From the NCBI GenBank assembly GCA_019510435.1, contig JAEKKJ010000008.1, forward strand, positions 248,001 to 312,000: a stretch of 64,000 bases of DNA. Direction: 5' to 3'. Numbering within the stretch: the stretch's first letter is position 1; every line of letters starts with the position of its first letter. Of this stretch, positions 63,904 to 64,000 are shown in pieces. Made by a program: the position numbers and the translations under genes. Source of the stretch: Caulobacterales bacterium. Lineage in GTDB: Bacteria; Pseudomonadota; Alphaproteobacteria; Caulobacterales; Caulobacteraceae. The notes under the pieces are model-generated. The model was not told where the DNA came from. It made no database searches and was given only the letters and a program-made list of their open reading frames with translations.

Positions 63904-64000
63904 TCAGGGGCCGATCGGCACGCCAACGATGGCCTTGATCACCCAGCGGTCCTCGGGCGCGCCGTAGCCGTAGCCGACCCCGAAATCGAGGTCCCAGCGG
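63904..64000 (-). CDS. C-terminal fragment of a possible outer-membrane protein, cut by window edge
   Basis: Only the last 31 codons and the stop are present. They read WDLDFGVGYGYG, then DRWVIKAIVGVPIGP. The alternation of small and aromatic residues looks like final strands of a transporter-type outer-membrane barrel. Family not determined. It is convergent with the cupin gene, 15 bp away. Confidence 0.45.
   Translation of the reverse strand, partial: RWDLDFGVGYGYGAPEDRWVIKAIVGVPIGP

Overview
The window is a GC-rich, almost fully coding stretch of an alphaproteobacterial chromosome. Three large TonB-dependent receptors, CTTCCCCC/GGGGGAA hairpins, CGGGCTT..CCCGG repeats and CTAG-centred promoter-like elements point to Caulobacterales (Caulobacter/Phenylobacterium-like). 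This is an inference from style, since no phylogenetic marker is present. I see no rRNA, tRNA, CRISPR array, insertion sequence or phage gene. No gene-free stretch exceeds about 275 bp. Both window edges cut genes.

Region 1 (1-7948) is an oxidative catabolic cluster on the minus strand: ALDH, SnoaL-like protein, TonB receptor, Rieske oxygenase, NIPSNAP protein and a PQQ-dependent dehydrogenase with a lipobox. A divergent TetR regulator faces it across an AT-rich operator-like region.

Region 2 (8021-24820), module A, holds a siderophore-type TonB receptor and a minus operon of omega-aminotransferase, semialdehyde dehydrogenase, double-winged-helix GntR and cytochrome b561. Divergent from it is a plus operon whose genes overlap or nearly abut: C45 amidohydrolase, peptide-type ABC importer (SBP, two permeases, fused double ATPase), S9 hydrolase, an exported 260-residue protein and a small membrane protein. 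Lrp and alanine dehydrogenase follow.

Region 3 (24884-37161) has a two-component system, a CzcCBA-like RND efflux operon whose last gene, translationally coupled, is a 2-hydroxycarboxylate transporter, a second 260-residue protein, an exported beta-propeller and a PLP dehydratase.

Region 4 (37162-64000), module B, is a diverged second copy of the importer (alpha/beta hydrolase, SBP, permeases, fused ATPase) with its own double-winged-helix GntR and TonB receptor. It adds a LuxR regulator, an aminotransferase, esterases (HSL-type, class C beta-lactamase-like, tannase), a PepSY reductase-like membrane protein, a lactonase, an MFS transporter, and an aconitase / isocitrate-type dehydrogenase / ALDH / cupin block.

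The main new observation is a recurrent 28-bp dyad with two 7-bp half-sites (consensus about WTYGYAY) always separated by 14 bp. It occurs at twelve places, nearly all in divergent or leading intergenic gaps of modules A and B, plus the gap before the second 260-residue protein. It probably defines one regulon controlled by one or both GntR paralogues. The regulon would combine outer-membrane uptake, inner-membrane import, cytoplasmic or periplasmic hydrolysis, transamination and semialdehyde oxidation. The natural substrate cannot be read from sequence; a peptide-like or hydroxamate/siderophore-like amide or ester compound is a reasonable hypothesis.
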